From contig JAFGFR010000169.1 in the NCBI GenBank assembly GCA_016930955.1, positions 1 through 13,344 of the forward strand: a stretch of 13,344 bases of DNA. The letters run 5' to 3'. Shown piece by piece: positions 1 through 6,985 of this stretch (positions are counted from its first letter, which is position 1; the number at the start of each line of letters is the position of its first letter). The DNA comes from Victivallales bacterium. GTDB lineage: Bacteria; Verrucomicrobiota; Lentisphaeria; Victivallales; JAADHT01. Under the pieces are notes generated by a model, which had not been told where the DNA came from, searched no databases, and was given only the letters and a program-made list of their open reading frames with translations. The position numbers and the translations under genes were made by a program.

Positions 1-75
1 AACCGTGAACCGTGAACTGTGAACCGTGAACCGTGAACCGTGAACCGTGAACCGTGAACTGTGAACCGTGAACCG
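1..75. repeat. Heptamer tandem array, AACCGTG x10 plus partial copy
   Basis: Ten full head-to-tail copies of AACCGTG cover 1-70, followed by a partial copy (AACCG) to 75. Copies 3 and 9 carry a single C-to-T change (AACTGTG); the other eight are identical. The array starts at the window edge and may extend further left. A 7-bp period outside any credible gene fits a non-coding minisatellite prone to slippage. No function can be assigned. Confidence 0.97.
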
Positions 76-83
76 ACAACAGG

Positions 84-165
84 TGTCAGATGTCAGAAAA
101 ATATCTAAATCCGAATTTTCAAACCCTAAACAAATCCGAAATCCGAATCTCAAATTTCCAAAACA
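84..165. repeat. AT-rich degenerate short repeats (TGTCAGA x2, AAATCCGAA x3)
   Basis: Just after the heptamer array there is a tandem TGTCAGA pair (84-90, 91-97), then three copies of AAATCCGAA (107-115, 132-140, 139-147, the last two overlapping) in an A/C-rich stretch ending near 165. Composition differs sharply from the GC-rich genes nearby. There is no plausible coding frame. It looks like intergenic repeat filler continuous with the heptamer array. Confidence 0.75.
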
Positions 166-190
166 ACTGGCGGCTTGCCGTCTTTGGGCT

Positions 191-214
191 GCGGCGCTGG
201 CCTGCCAGCACCGC
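191..214 (-). other. GC-rich stem-loop downstream of cls
   Basis: Arms 191-200 and 205-214 pair over ten positions around a 4-nt loop (201-204). As plus-strand RNA one pair is a C-A mismatch (195/210). As minus-strand RNA the same position becomes a G-U wobble, so the stem is fully paired only in the transcript running out of cls. It may stabilise or terminate that transcript, though no U-tract follows it. Confidence 0.5.
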
Positions 215-291
215 TTTCACTCCTGCATCTTGAATATCGGTTGCAGGTTGCTCGCAACAGGGTTACCGGTATTCGGCAATCGGTTGAGGAG

Positions 292-350
292 AGCGGCGAC
301 GAGAACGGATTACGGGTGAATTCGAATCGTCAACAGCTATCGTCGCCGCT
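292..350 (-). other. 11-bp perfect inverted repeat, 3' of cls
   Basis: AGCGGCGACGA (292-302) is repeated in perfect inverse orientation at 340-350, with 37 nt between the arms. The near arm begins 24 nt after the cls stop codon on the minus strand. A transcript could fold it into a GC-rich stem. No T-run follows, so it is called a possible 3'-end stem-loop, not a confirmed terminator. Confidence 0.5.
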
Positions 351-373
351 ATCGTTATCCGAAACAGACAAAA

Positions 374-1912
374 TCACAATATCGGGGTGAATAGTGCGCA
401 GATGTTCTCGGCGAGCTGGACGGGGATGCTTTTGCCCAACACATCCTCCATGGGAATTTCTTTGGATTCCGAGATTTCCTTGGCGAACTGGTTGCGGAGC
501 TGCTCGACAAACCTACCCTTCTCGACCACGAAGTCAAGCTCGTAGTTCAACTTGAAGCTCCTGACATCGCAGTTGCTCGAGCCCATCTTCGCCCACTGAC
601 CGTCAACCAGCAGCGCCTTGGCATGCAGAAATGCACCCCTCTTCTCGAATATCCTGACACCTGCCTCCAGCAGAGGCCTGTAGAGGCTGCGGCTGGCCAT
701 CTTTATATACCAATGGTTGTTCTTCTCGGGCACGATGATCTTGATCTCGACTCCTCTCGCCGCGTTTGCGCAGAGAAGCTTGCAGAACGCCTTGTCGGGG
801 ACAAAGTACGGTGTCATGAGCTGCACATCCCTCTTTGCAGTCATGATCGCTGTCGTGTAGACCTTGTCAACCGCCTCGTACTCCTGCCCGGGGCCGGAGG
901 CGACAAGGCGGATCACCGATTCCCCCTGGATTGTCAATGCTGGAAAGTACTCGGCCTTGAGCAATGACGAAGGTGCCATCTTCGTCACATAGTGCCAGTC
1001 CCTCAGGAAAGAGAACTGCAGCTCGCCGACGACCGGCCCCCTGACACGGCAGTGAAGATCATGGATATAGTGGTCCTTCCGGGCTGTCCTCTCGATATTG
1101 TCGCCGCTGATGTTTATCCCGCCTATAAAGGCCTCCTTGCCGTCAACCACAAGCAGTTTTCTGTGGTTGCGCAACTGTATGCTCCATGGCCGGAACTGCA
1201 TGAAGGGCCTTACCTCGAAGTGCTTGCTGCTCCCCACGATATTCGGGAGGAAGAAAGTCATGAAGGACCGCATGCTGCCGAAACGGTCGTAGAGAACCTT
1301 AACCTCCACGCCCTCTTCTGCCTTTTCCCTGAGAAGTTTGAAAAGTGTCTTGCCGAACTTGTCATTCATTATTATGTAGGACTGCAGATGCACGCTGCTT
1401 TTAGCCTTTCGGATGGCTGAGAGCATCTCCGGGTATGCCTGGGTACCATCGAGGAGAAGCTCCGCCTGGTTGCCGATAAGCGGGACAGTGTCCGGGAGGA
1501 GCCGGTCGAGCATCTTGCAGTATTCCGGATAGGCCTCCCCGCCTGTGGTGAAATAGTTGTATTTGCTTTGCCTGCGGGCATATTTCGACAGTATTCTGCT
1601 GGCATTTCCGGTATCTTTCTCGGCGTTTTCGCCGGGATCCGTCCTCTTAGCAAGCTCCTTGCGGATTGAATCGTTCGCCGACTGGATGTTAAGACCCCGC
1701 GTCTTGATCCTGTTTATACCGAAGAAAAGATACAGCACAAGTCCGACAATAGGGGTGAAGAAGATCATCAGCAACCACATCACGGCGCTGACAGGCTCGT
1801 CGTGTTTGTTGAGTATGATATGCACCGCAGTGACGATGTTCACGGCCATCACCACGAGGGTGAAGTACGAGATGTACATGTAGTCCGGGCGTATGACAAC
1901 TGTGCTGTCCAT
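374..1912 (-). CDS. cls: Cardiolipin synthase (phospholipase D superfamily)
   Basis: A 512-residue membrane enzyme that joins two phosphatidylglycerol molecules (or a related donor) into cardiolipin at the inner membrane. Two hydrophobic segments (about residues 14-35 and 42-65) form the N-terminal membrane anchor usual in bacterial Cls. Two complete HKD motifs follow: H250-x-K252-x4-D257, then a GGINISGDN segment, and H430-x-K432-x4-D437, then GSSNCDVRS. Length is typical of the family. The ATG at 1912 is chosen over an upstream in-frame start at 2113 because an AAGGAAG Shine-Dalgarno lies at 1918-1924, the N-terminus then begins at the membrane anchor, and the longer form would run deep into aroE. 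The start is 14 nt beyond the aroE stop, so the two are probably co-transcribed. Which Cls subtype or exact donor lipid it uses cannot be told from this sequence. Confidence 0.95.
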   Translation of the reverse strand: MDSTVVIRPDYMYISYFTLVVMAVNIVTAVHIILNKHDEPVSAVMWLLMIFFTPIVGLVLYLFFGINRIKTRGLNIQSANDSIRKELAKRTDPGENAEKDTGNASRILSKYARRQSKYNYFTTGGEAYPEYCKMLDRLLPDTVPLIGNQAELLLDGTQAYPEMLSAIRKAKSSVHLQSYIIMNDKFGKTLFKLLREKAEEGVEVKVLYDRFGSMRSFMTFFLPNIVGSSKHFEVRPFMQFRPWSIQLRNHRKLLVVDGKEAFIGGINISGDNIERTARKDHYIHDLHCRVRGPVVGELQFSFLRDWHYVTKMAPSSLLKAEYFPALTIQGESVIRLVASGPGQEYEAVDKVYTTAIMTAKRDVQLMTPYFVPDKAFCKLLCANAARGVEIKIIVPEKNNHWYIKMASRSLYRPLLEAGVRIFEKRGAFLHAKALLVDGQWAKMGSSNCDVRSFKLNYELDFVVEKGRFVEQLRNQFAKEISESKEIPMEDVLGKSIPVQLAENICALFTPIL

Positions 1913-1917
1913 GCTTT

Positions 1918-1924
1918 CTTCCTT
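1918..1924 (-). promoter_or_regulatory. Ribosome binding site that fixes the cls start
   Basis: AAGGAAG on the minus strand, five nucleotides before the ATG at 1912 (core AAGGA seven nucleotides before it), between the aroE stop and cls. It supports the shorter 512-residue reading of cls. Confidence 0.75.
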
Positions 1925-1926
1925 AA

Positions 1927-2826
1927 CTATGTACCCGGCGCTATGCGCAGTGCCTCGAGCATCACGCCCTCTGGCGGTCTCTGCCCGGTCCAAATCTCGA
2001 AGGACTTCTCGCCCTGCTTTGCCAGCATGCGCTCGCCACCGGCGCGACGGCAACCCCTCCTCGCCGCAGCCGACAGGAAGGCGGTCCTCCTGTAGATCGT
2101 GTCGAACATGCATATCCCCGGGCGCATAAGGTCCTCGTCCAGCGGCGAAGGATCGCCGTCTTTCAAACCCAGCGAGGTGGCCTGCACCACAACGTCCGTC
2201 GAATCCAGCAGCATGCCTAGTTTAATCTTGTCCGCCAGGTCGGCGAAATCCACATCCACACTCGGGAAATGCCCGGCCAGAAAGCCCGCCAGGACACTTG
2301 CCTTCTCGACCGTGCGGTTCACTATGGACACCCCCCCGCAGCCGGTTCTCAGCAGATAATGTGCGACTGCGTGGACGGTGCCCCCGCAACCGAGGAACAA
2401 GACTTTTTTCCCACGCAGATCCATACCGAATTCCTCCTCCAGCGCCGAGGCGAGGCCATAGCCGTCAGTCGAGTCCCCGTGGAGCCGCCCGTCTGTGTTC
2501 TTGACGGTGTTCACACTTCCAGTCTCACGGCATTCCGGGGAAATCTCGTCCAAGAACGGTATCACATGCTCCTTGTGGGGCACCGTGACGTTGAAGCCGT
2601 CAAGCGTTTCACGTGATCGCTCGATAAAATCTGGAAGGCTTCCCGCCTTCACATGGACTGCAGAGTATTCTGCATCCAGCCCGAGCGCGGCGAAGGCGGC
2701 GTTATGCATCGCCGGGGACTTCGAGTGCCCCACCGGGTCGCCTATCACCACATAACGTCTTTTATTTCCATTCTTCAAGACCAAACCCTCTTCCAAAAAC
2801 AGCCTCTCAGTCAACACCGCATGCAC
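1927..2826 (-). CDS. aroE: Shikimate dehydrogenase (NADP+)
   Basis: Reduces 3-dehydroshikimate to shikimate with NADPH in the cytoplasmic shikimate pathway. Counted from the GTG at 2826 (299 residues), the substrate-binding SKSP is at 35-38, catalytic Lys85 lies in NVTVPHKE, Asn106 in SVNT, catalytic Asp121 in STDGYG, the glycine-rich nucleotide loop FLGCGGT at 144-150, an NRT cofactor segment at 170-172, and Gln271 near the C-terminus before FEIWTG. The start is uncertain. The family normally begins a few residues before YVVIGDPVGHSKSP, and TTG codons at 2784 and 2778, preceded by GGAAGAGG-like sequence, would give about 283-285 residues. Variations from the consensus are STD instead of NTD before the catalytic Asp, and DTIYRRTA where DxxYNPxxTP is usual; the DTxY form occurs in dehydroquinase/shikimate-dehydrogenase-type relatives. 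It sits between a glycosyltransferase gene and cls. Confidence 0.93.
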   Translation of the reverse strand: MHAVLTERLFLEEGLVLKNGNKRRYVVIGDPVGHSKSPAMHNAAFAALGLDAEYSAVHVKAGSLPDFIERSRETLDGFNVTVPHKEHVIPFLDEISPECRETGSVNTVKNTDGRLHGDSTDGYGLASALEEEFGMDLRGKKVLFLGCGGTVHAVAHYLLRTGCGGVSIVNRTVEKASVLAGFLAGHFPSVDVDFADLADKIKLGMLLDSTDVVVQATSLGLKDGDPSPLDEDLMRPGICMFDTIYRRTAFLSAAARRGCRRAGGERMLAKQGEKSFEIWTGQRPPEGVMLEALRIAPGT

Positions 2827-2829
2827 CTA

Positions 2830-2875
2830 GGGCATACTTGCCCCTAATCTACATTGCAAAGCGCCATCTGCAATG
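2830..2875 (-). promoter_or_regulatory. Two consecutive stem-loops in the glycosyltransferase-aroE gap
   Basis: The 65-nt gap holds two small hairpins. CATTGCA (2852-2858) pairs with TGCAATG (2869-2875) around a 10-nt loop. GGGCA (2830-2834) pairs with TGCCC (2839-2843) around a 4-nt loop and ends three nucleotides before the GTG at 2826. No U-run follows, so they are more like processing or translation-control stems than a terminator. Function is inferred only. Confidence 0.4.
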
Positions 2876-2891
2876 CCACGGCAGGGCACAT

Positions 2892-3620
2892 CTAGGTTTT
2901 TCCGACTTGTCGCCCGGCTCCAAGAAACATCCTCTCGAACGTCAAACGCGTATGAAGCCGCGAAATCCGCAGATTGTCGGAGAATGTGCGGAAATGCGAG
3001 ATTCGCACGCCTTTCTTGGGGTAGTGGACAGATATGTTGACGTTTTTCACATCCATGCCCATCCATATGCCCCTCACGAGTATCTCTGTCTCGAAATCGT
3101 AATGCCCCGAGAGGCATCTGACGTTTCTGATCAGCTCGCCTGGGTAGGCTCTGAACCCGCTCTGCGAGTCGTGCACCTCGCGCCCGGTCTGCCACTTGAT
3201 CCAGAAATTCGAGAATCCCCTCCCGAACTTGCTTTTCCCCGGGACATTCGAGCTGCCGAAGTCCCGGGTGCCCAGCACTATAGTCCTGCCATCAGGAGAG
3301 ATATGCGGCAGAAAAATCTGTATGTCCTCAGGATTGTGCTGCCCGTCGGCGTCGAGCGTAATCGCATATTTGCAGCCACGGCCGGCGACATATTCGAAAC
3401 CCGTCCTCAGGGCATGGCCCTTGCCCATGTTCCTGGAATGCGACACAACCTCTGCTCCGGTGCCCGACAACAGATCCGCCACAACGGCATCAGTCGAGCC
3501 GTCGTCAACCACCAGAACTCTCGGGCAGTTCTCCAGCGTCTTGCATACCACCTGCCGCAATTCCACCGCATGGTTGTACACGGGGATGATCGTCCAGATA
3601 TACTCGGGAGCCAATTTCAT
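2892..3620 (-). CDS. Family 2 glycosyltransferase, APE-cluster type
   Basis: A 242-residue GT-A fold enzyme expected to transfer a sugar from a nucleotide-sugar donor, probably to a lipid or lipid-linked acceptor at the inner face of the membrane. Visible motifs are the N-terminal strand WTIIPVYN (9-16), VVDDGSTD (37-44), the metal-binding DAD in LDADGQHNPED (D90, D92), DSQSGFRAY (151-159), YDFETE (174-179) and SHFRTFSDNLRIS (208-220). The last three blocks closely recall the glycosyltransferase part of GT2-acyltransferase proteins found in aryl polyene clusters, but the acyltransferase half is absent and there is no membrane segment. Dolichyl-phosphate-mannosyltransferase-like enzymes share the first motifs. 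The ATG overlaps the upstream stop as ATGA (3617-3620), with AAAGGA six nucleotides before it, so translation is probably coupled to the KS-like gene. The true substrate is unknown. Confidence 0.85.
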   Translation of the reverse strand: MKLAPEYIWTIIPVYNHAVELRQVVCKTLENCPRVLVVDDGSTDAVVADLLSGTGAEVVSHSRNMGKGHALRTGFEYVAGRGCKYAITLDADGQHNPEDIQIFLPHISPDGRTIVLGTRDFGSSNVPGKSKFGRGFSNFWIKWQTGREVHDSQSGFRAYPGELIRNVRCLSGHYDFETEILVRGIWMGMDVKNVNISVHYPKKGVRISHFRTFSDNLRISRLHTRLTFERMFLGAGRQVGKT

Positions 3621-4294
3621 CGCACATCCTTTCGAATGGGATTTCCCGCCATGGCATGAATCGCACTCTTAAGCGCGTAAAAGTCAGTCTCCGGGGCAAG
3701 CCCTGGAAACTGTATTTCGTCCGACGGATCACCTCCAGAACGAAGCAACAGGAGAACCGCTTCGGCATCGGTCTCGCCTCCTTCACCCAAGCCGACAAGA
3801 AAATACCCATCTCTATCCCCGCATTCGCACCCCTTGCGAATCTCGCAAGTGTCGGATACCGCGTCGAGAAGAGCTCCTAGAGGTCGTCCGGGATCCGAGA
3901 TGAAGACAAGCGGCCCCGTCAGGCCGAAGTGCACGGAAGCCTCGCCCAGAGGGCTTGTGGGCAAGGTGTACAAGAACAAGTTCGCCCTGCCAGCCGTGCC
4001 CCCGAAGTCAAGAAAATCACGGTAATATTTCAAATCGGACGACATGCAGCCCCCGACCCAATTAAAGAACACAGGCATGTCGAGCTTGTCTTCGGAAGGA
4101 TAGAGCCCTGCGCCTGTGAGCGCGCAGGCCACAGCCTCGCAAACGGCACGGCTGGCGGCATCCAGCCTGCCGAGATTCCTGAACGGCTTGCGGAAGACAC
4201 CAGCCTCCTCAGGACCACGAGGCACAGCGGGGATGCCGCCCACGCTCCCCTTCAAACTCCAGCCAACAGACACTGTACAATACTGGCTTGCCAT
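3617..4294 (-). CDS. Stand-alone beta-ketoacyl synthase-like N-terminal domain, no catalytic Cys
   Basis: A 225-residue protein from the ATG at 4294; an in-frame TTG at 4303 would add three residues. From about residue 70 the pattern MPVFFNWVGG, SSDLKYYRDF, YTLPTSPLGEASVHFGLTGP matches the N-terminal half of ketoacyl synthases, and the length fits the stand-alone Ketoacyl-synt_2 group annotated as chain-length-factor-like. In active enzymes GP is followed about eight residues later by the nucleophilic Cys of an ACASS-type motif; here that stretch reads ISDPGRPLG with no Cys. It is therefore unlikely to catalyse condensation itself and may pair with an active synthase, as chain-length factors do. 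No partner synthase, acyl carrier protein or ketoreductase is in the window. It is coupled by a 4-nt overlap to a glycosyltransferase. The ribosome binding site is weak. Family assignment is from remembered motifs and moderately sure. Confidence 0.72.
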   Translation of the reverse strand: MASQYCTVSVGWSLKGSVGGIPAVPRGPEEAGVFRKPFRNLGRLDAASRAVCEAVACALTGAGLYPSEDKLDMPVFFNWVGGCMSSDLKYYRDFLDFGGTAGRANLFLYTLPTSPLGEASVHFGLTGPLVFISDPGRPLGALLDAVSDTCEIRKGCECGDRDGYFLVGLGEGGETDAEAVLLLLRSGGDPSDEIQFPGLAPETDFYALKSAIHAMAGNPIRKDVR

Positions 4295-4534
4295 GGGAGT
4301 CAACCAATCACTTGATTTTTCTGCGAGGTGCTAATAAACCTAAATAAAGCAGTTGCCGCTAAAAAAGATGCCCGCATGAAACTAACCGCATTGTATCGGG
4401 TTTGCAAGCTGATCCTGAAAAATTTGATCCCGGACACAGGCGAGTGCGCTACATGATGTCTGAGCCGATTTCAAAACTTTGCGTGAACCGCATTGTGAGC
4501 GCACGCGGCGGAGTGGGGTGAAATGGCTCTTCAA

Positions 4535-6985
4535 TTATTTCCCGGTGTTGTCGAGCTCTGACCTTACGAGGAGGGCGCGCTGCAACGCCTCCTCAGAGTC
4601 GGTAGTGTCAATGTTGGACGTGCTGTATGACATACGGGAATATATATGGAAGACCGCGAGGGTGTTCTTAGACAGCTGCATACTTACCTTGCTCAGCGAG
4701 GCCCCGTAGTCGAAGAGCTCCATTTTGCGGGAGTTCGGGTATCCGGCAAGCTCGAGCATGTTCCTTATGGCGCTGTAGCATACTTTGACGCATTCCTCCG
4801 GGGAGGACTTGAGGTGGCTGATGGCATCGTCGAACAAGTTCTCGCATCGTCTGCGACTGACTGTCCTTCTGGCTGCGTCGGCAAAGCTCCTTGCAATAAT
4901 GTAAACCGGATATGCGGCTGCAGCCGCGAGCAGCAAGGCCACTCCCTCCATGCCGGTGAGAAAGCGAAACAGTCTTTTCAATGCCGAGGTTATGGCGGCG
5001 AAGAAAGCCTTCATGTTCCTCTTGAAGCTGTTGACTGCGGGACCGAGGGCGGATTTATCGCCAAGCATCTTTTCCCTGATGCCCAAAACAGTGTTTTTCA
5101 ATTCCAGCCCGTCGGCGGGAATCTTGGTCAGCAGCGAGTCCATGGCAGAGGAGTGGTTATTCTGCGAATTTCGCACATGCTCCAGAAGGTTATTGTCCAA
5201 TGATCTAGTGAGATACAGCGATGCCTGCCTTTGTGTCCTCTGCGCCGTCTCGGGCGTGCGGATGCGCCATTCATCCCCGAAGGGGTCCTTGAGCATGCCT
5301 ATACCCCGGGGAGTGGTCCTTGATGGCACTGCGGACTGGGGAGTCGCATCGAAGGTCAGCCAGCCCTTGCCCTCGATAAATATCTGTGTCCATGCATGGG
5401 CGTGGTACTCGTAAACCTCGAACTCCCGGGAGATGAGGTTGAAGTTCCCTGGAGAGAATCCGGTGGCCACTCTCGAAGGAAGTCCTGCGAGTCTCGCGAG
5501 AACGGCCATTGCACAGGCGAAGTACTCGCAATGCCCCGAGCGCAGCTCGAATATCATGAAATCCGCACCCTCTGCATCGGGGGGGAGTCTTTTCTCGGGG
5601 GTCAGGGTGTAGGAGAAACTGCTGCGGAGGTAGTCACGTATCCTGACGGCCTTGTCCATATCCGAGGCGGCACCTGCGGTAACCTCAGCTGCCTTATCAT
5701 GCAAGCGGGACGATATCCTGCCCTCGGGGAGTTTGAGATAGTGCCCCCTGTCAAGCGATTCCCACCACAGCTGCCCGCTGTCGGTGGCCGGCAGTCCAGA
5801 GAAAGGCACCAGAGACACCACATGGTAGATAAAAGGCAGGTTGGGGACAAAGCCCTTGTCGCCAAGCCTTATTCCATGGAAGCTTTGATCCATGAATTTG
5901 AACGGATAGTTGTTGGCGGTGCAGAAAGAAGGCATGAAGGCGCAGAAGAGGCTTTTCGACATCCATTTTCTAATCTCGAACTCCTGACGTATGAAAATAT
6001 AAAGCTTTTGCGTGTCCCATGAGGATTCGAAAACCTGCCCTTTTATCTCGCCGCTGGTCTTCCACGAGTCCCCGTTGTATTCGTCGTACAGTGCTGCGAG
6101 CCAGTAGAGCTTGCTGTCGCAACGTACCTTGAAGACCAGCTCATCGCCGGGAGTGGAAGATCCTGAGCCGTCGAGACTGAAACCCTTCTCCGCGGTCAGG
6201 GCAGACACCGGCATCTGGCTGTGTTCTGACACGGCCGATGGGTTTTGACCTGAAGCTTGCCGCCTCCCGGTCGGGTCGGAGATCACCCTCGATGTCTCAA
6301 ACCAGTCACTTAGCCCCGAAGGATCCAGATTGCCCTTTGAAGTGAAATCAGATGCCACAAAACCGTGTGATGTGGCATCTTCGCCTGGAAGGAGTGCATA
6401 GAGCCCCACAGTAAACACGAACATCAGCAGCAGCTGCGGCAGCAGATAGCACCATGAGTAGCGCGACCCTCCAATATTTCCTGGGTTCTCCTGCGACCAT
6501 CTGGACAACGCGTCGGTCCTTGACAAATAGAATATCATCGCGCCGAGCAGAGCCATGAAAGGCATGAGCATTATGAAGATACCCCGTGGATAAACCCCGC
6601 CGTAAACCAGCATGACGGCGCATACCAGCATAAAAAAGCCTCTGTCCTTCTTGTACAAAGTGAACCCGAAGGCATAACCTGCCAAGGCCAACGACTCTAT
6701 GAGGAACCTGTCGGAAGGTATCCTTTCGGAAAAACGGTGTATAAGCCATGCCCCGGCGGCGACGGGGAAAACTATCTGCATTGTCGAACGGGTAATTTCC
6801 CGGCGGAAAAATTTTAGCAAGGGTAGCAGCGCGACTGGGAGTGCCAGGGACACCGCCACCAGCGTGACCACAGGGTCGCCGTGAAACCATAGCGCGGCCA
6901 TTATCGAAAGGCTGTACATCAGGCAGTACAGCATATGCAGCAATATGGCCCTGGCATACTCCGGTCTGGAGCTCAGCCCGTACAT
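4535..6985 (-). CDS. TgpA-like membrane transglutaminase
   Basis: An 816-residue integral membrane protein of the DUF3488-transglutaminase-core type. The N-terminus (about 10-200) carries several hydrophobic helices, followed by a large outer region (about 205-670) holding the transglutaminase core, a single helix near 679-698 and a cytoplasmic C-terminal DUF4129-like segment (about 715-805). The papain-like triad is intact: Cys486 in LRSGHCEYFA, His530 in YEYHAHAWTQ and Asp546 in GWLTFDATP. Such proteins act on periplasmic or envelope substrates, as proteases or transglutaminases; the substrate is unknown. The ATG overlaps the end of the DUF58 gene by 13 nt, with GGAGG (6996-7000) ten nucleotides upstream, so it is the third gene of the MoxR-DUF58-TgpA unit. 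Length is in the usual range for this family. Confidence 0.92.
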   Translation of the reverse strand: MYGLSSRPEYARAILLHMLYCLMYSLSIMAALWFHGDPVVTLVAVSLALPVALLPLLKFFRREITRSTMQIVFPVAAGAWLIHRFSERIPSDRFLIESLALAGYAFGFTLYKKDRGFFMLVCAVMLVYGGVYPRGIFIMLMPFMALLGAMIFYLSRTDALSRWSQENPGNIGGSRYSWCYLLPQLLLMFVFTVGLYALLPGEDATSHGFVASDFTSKGNLDPSGLSDWFETSRVISDPTGRRQASGQNPSAVSEHSQMPVSALTAEKGFSLDGSGSSTPGDELVFKVRCDSKLYWLAALYDEYNGDSWKTSGEIKGQVFESSWDTQKLYIFIRQEFEIRKWMSKSLFCAFMPSFCTANNYPFKFMDQSFHGIRLGDKGFVPNLPFIYHVVSLVPFSGLPATDSGQLWWESLDRGHYLKLPEGRISSRLHDKAAEVTAGAASDMDKAVRIRDYLRSSFSYTLTPEKRLPPDAEGADFMIFELRSGHCEYFACAMAVLARLAGLPSRVATGFSPGNFNLISREFEVYEYHAHAWTQIFIEGKGWLTFDATPQSAVPSRTTPRGIGMLKDPFGDEWRIRTPETAQRTQRQASLYLTRSLDNNLLEHVRNSQNNHSSAMDSLLTKIPADGLELKNTVLGIREKMLGDKSALGPAVNSFKRNMKAFFAAITSALKRLFRFLTGMEGVALLLAAAAAYPVYIIARSFADAARRTVSRRRCENLFDDAISHLKSSPEECVKVCYSAIRNMLELAGYPNSRKMELFDYGASLSKVSMQLSKNTLAVFHIYSRMSYSTSNIDTTDSEEALQRALLVRSELDNTGK

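Larger units (their letters stand above)
166..373. other. Gene-free region 3' of cardiolipin synthase
   Basis: I see no credible gene here; the short open frames lack ribosome binding sites and family resemblance. It holds two stem-loops, annotated separately at 191-214 and 292-350, both lying downstream of the cardiolipin synthase stop in its direction of transcription. Neither is followed by a T-run on the minus strand, so a classical intrinsic terminator is not evident. Confidence 0.6.

Noticed and set aside
68..390. Short plus-strand frames in the left intergenic region
   Set aside because: They begin in or beside repeats, lack ribosome binding sites and look like translated intergenic sequence.
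1913..2113. A 67-residue N-terminal extension of cardiolipin synthase
   Set aside because: The extension overlaps aroE in another frame, and a good ribosome binding site plus the membrane anchor point to the ATG at 1912.
2838..3659. A 273-codon plus-strand open frame
   Set aside because: It is opposite the glycosyltransferase, which has intact motifs and a coupled start; the plus-strand product shows no recognisable domain.
4377..4457. A 26-codon frame (MKLTALYRV...) between the transglutaminase and KS-like genes
   Set aside because: Very short, with no convincing ribosome binding site and on the strand opposite its neighbours; not enough to call a gene.
4481..4506. Possible terminator after the transglutaminase gene (GCGTG/CACGC stem)
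   Set aside because: The stem is only five base pairs with a 16-nt loop and is followed by a short broken T-run; too weak to report.
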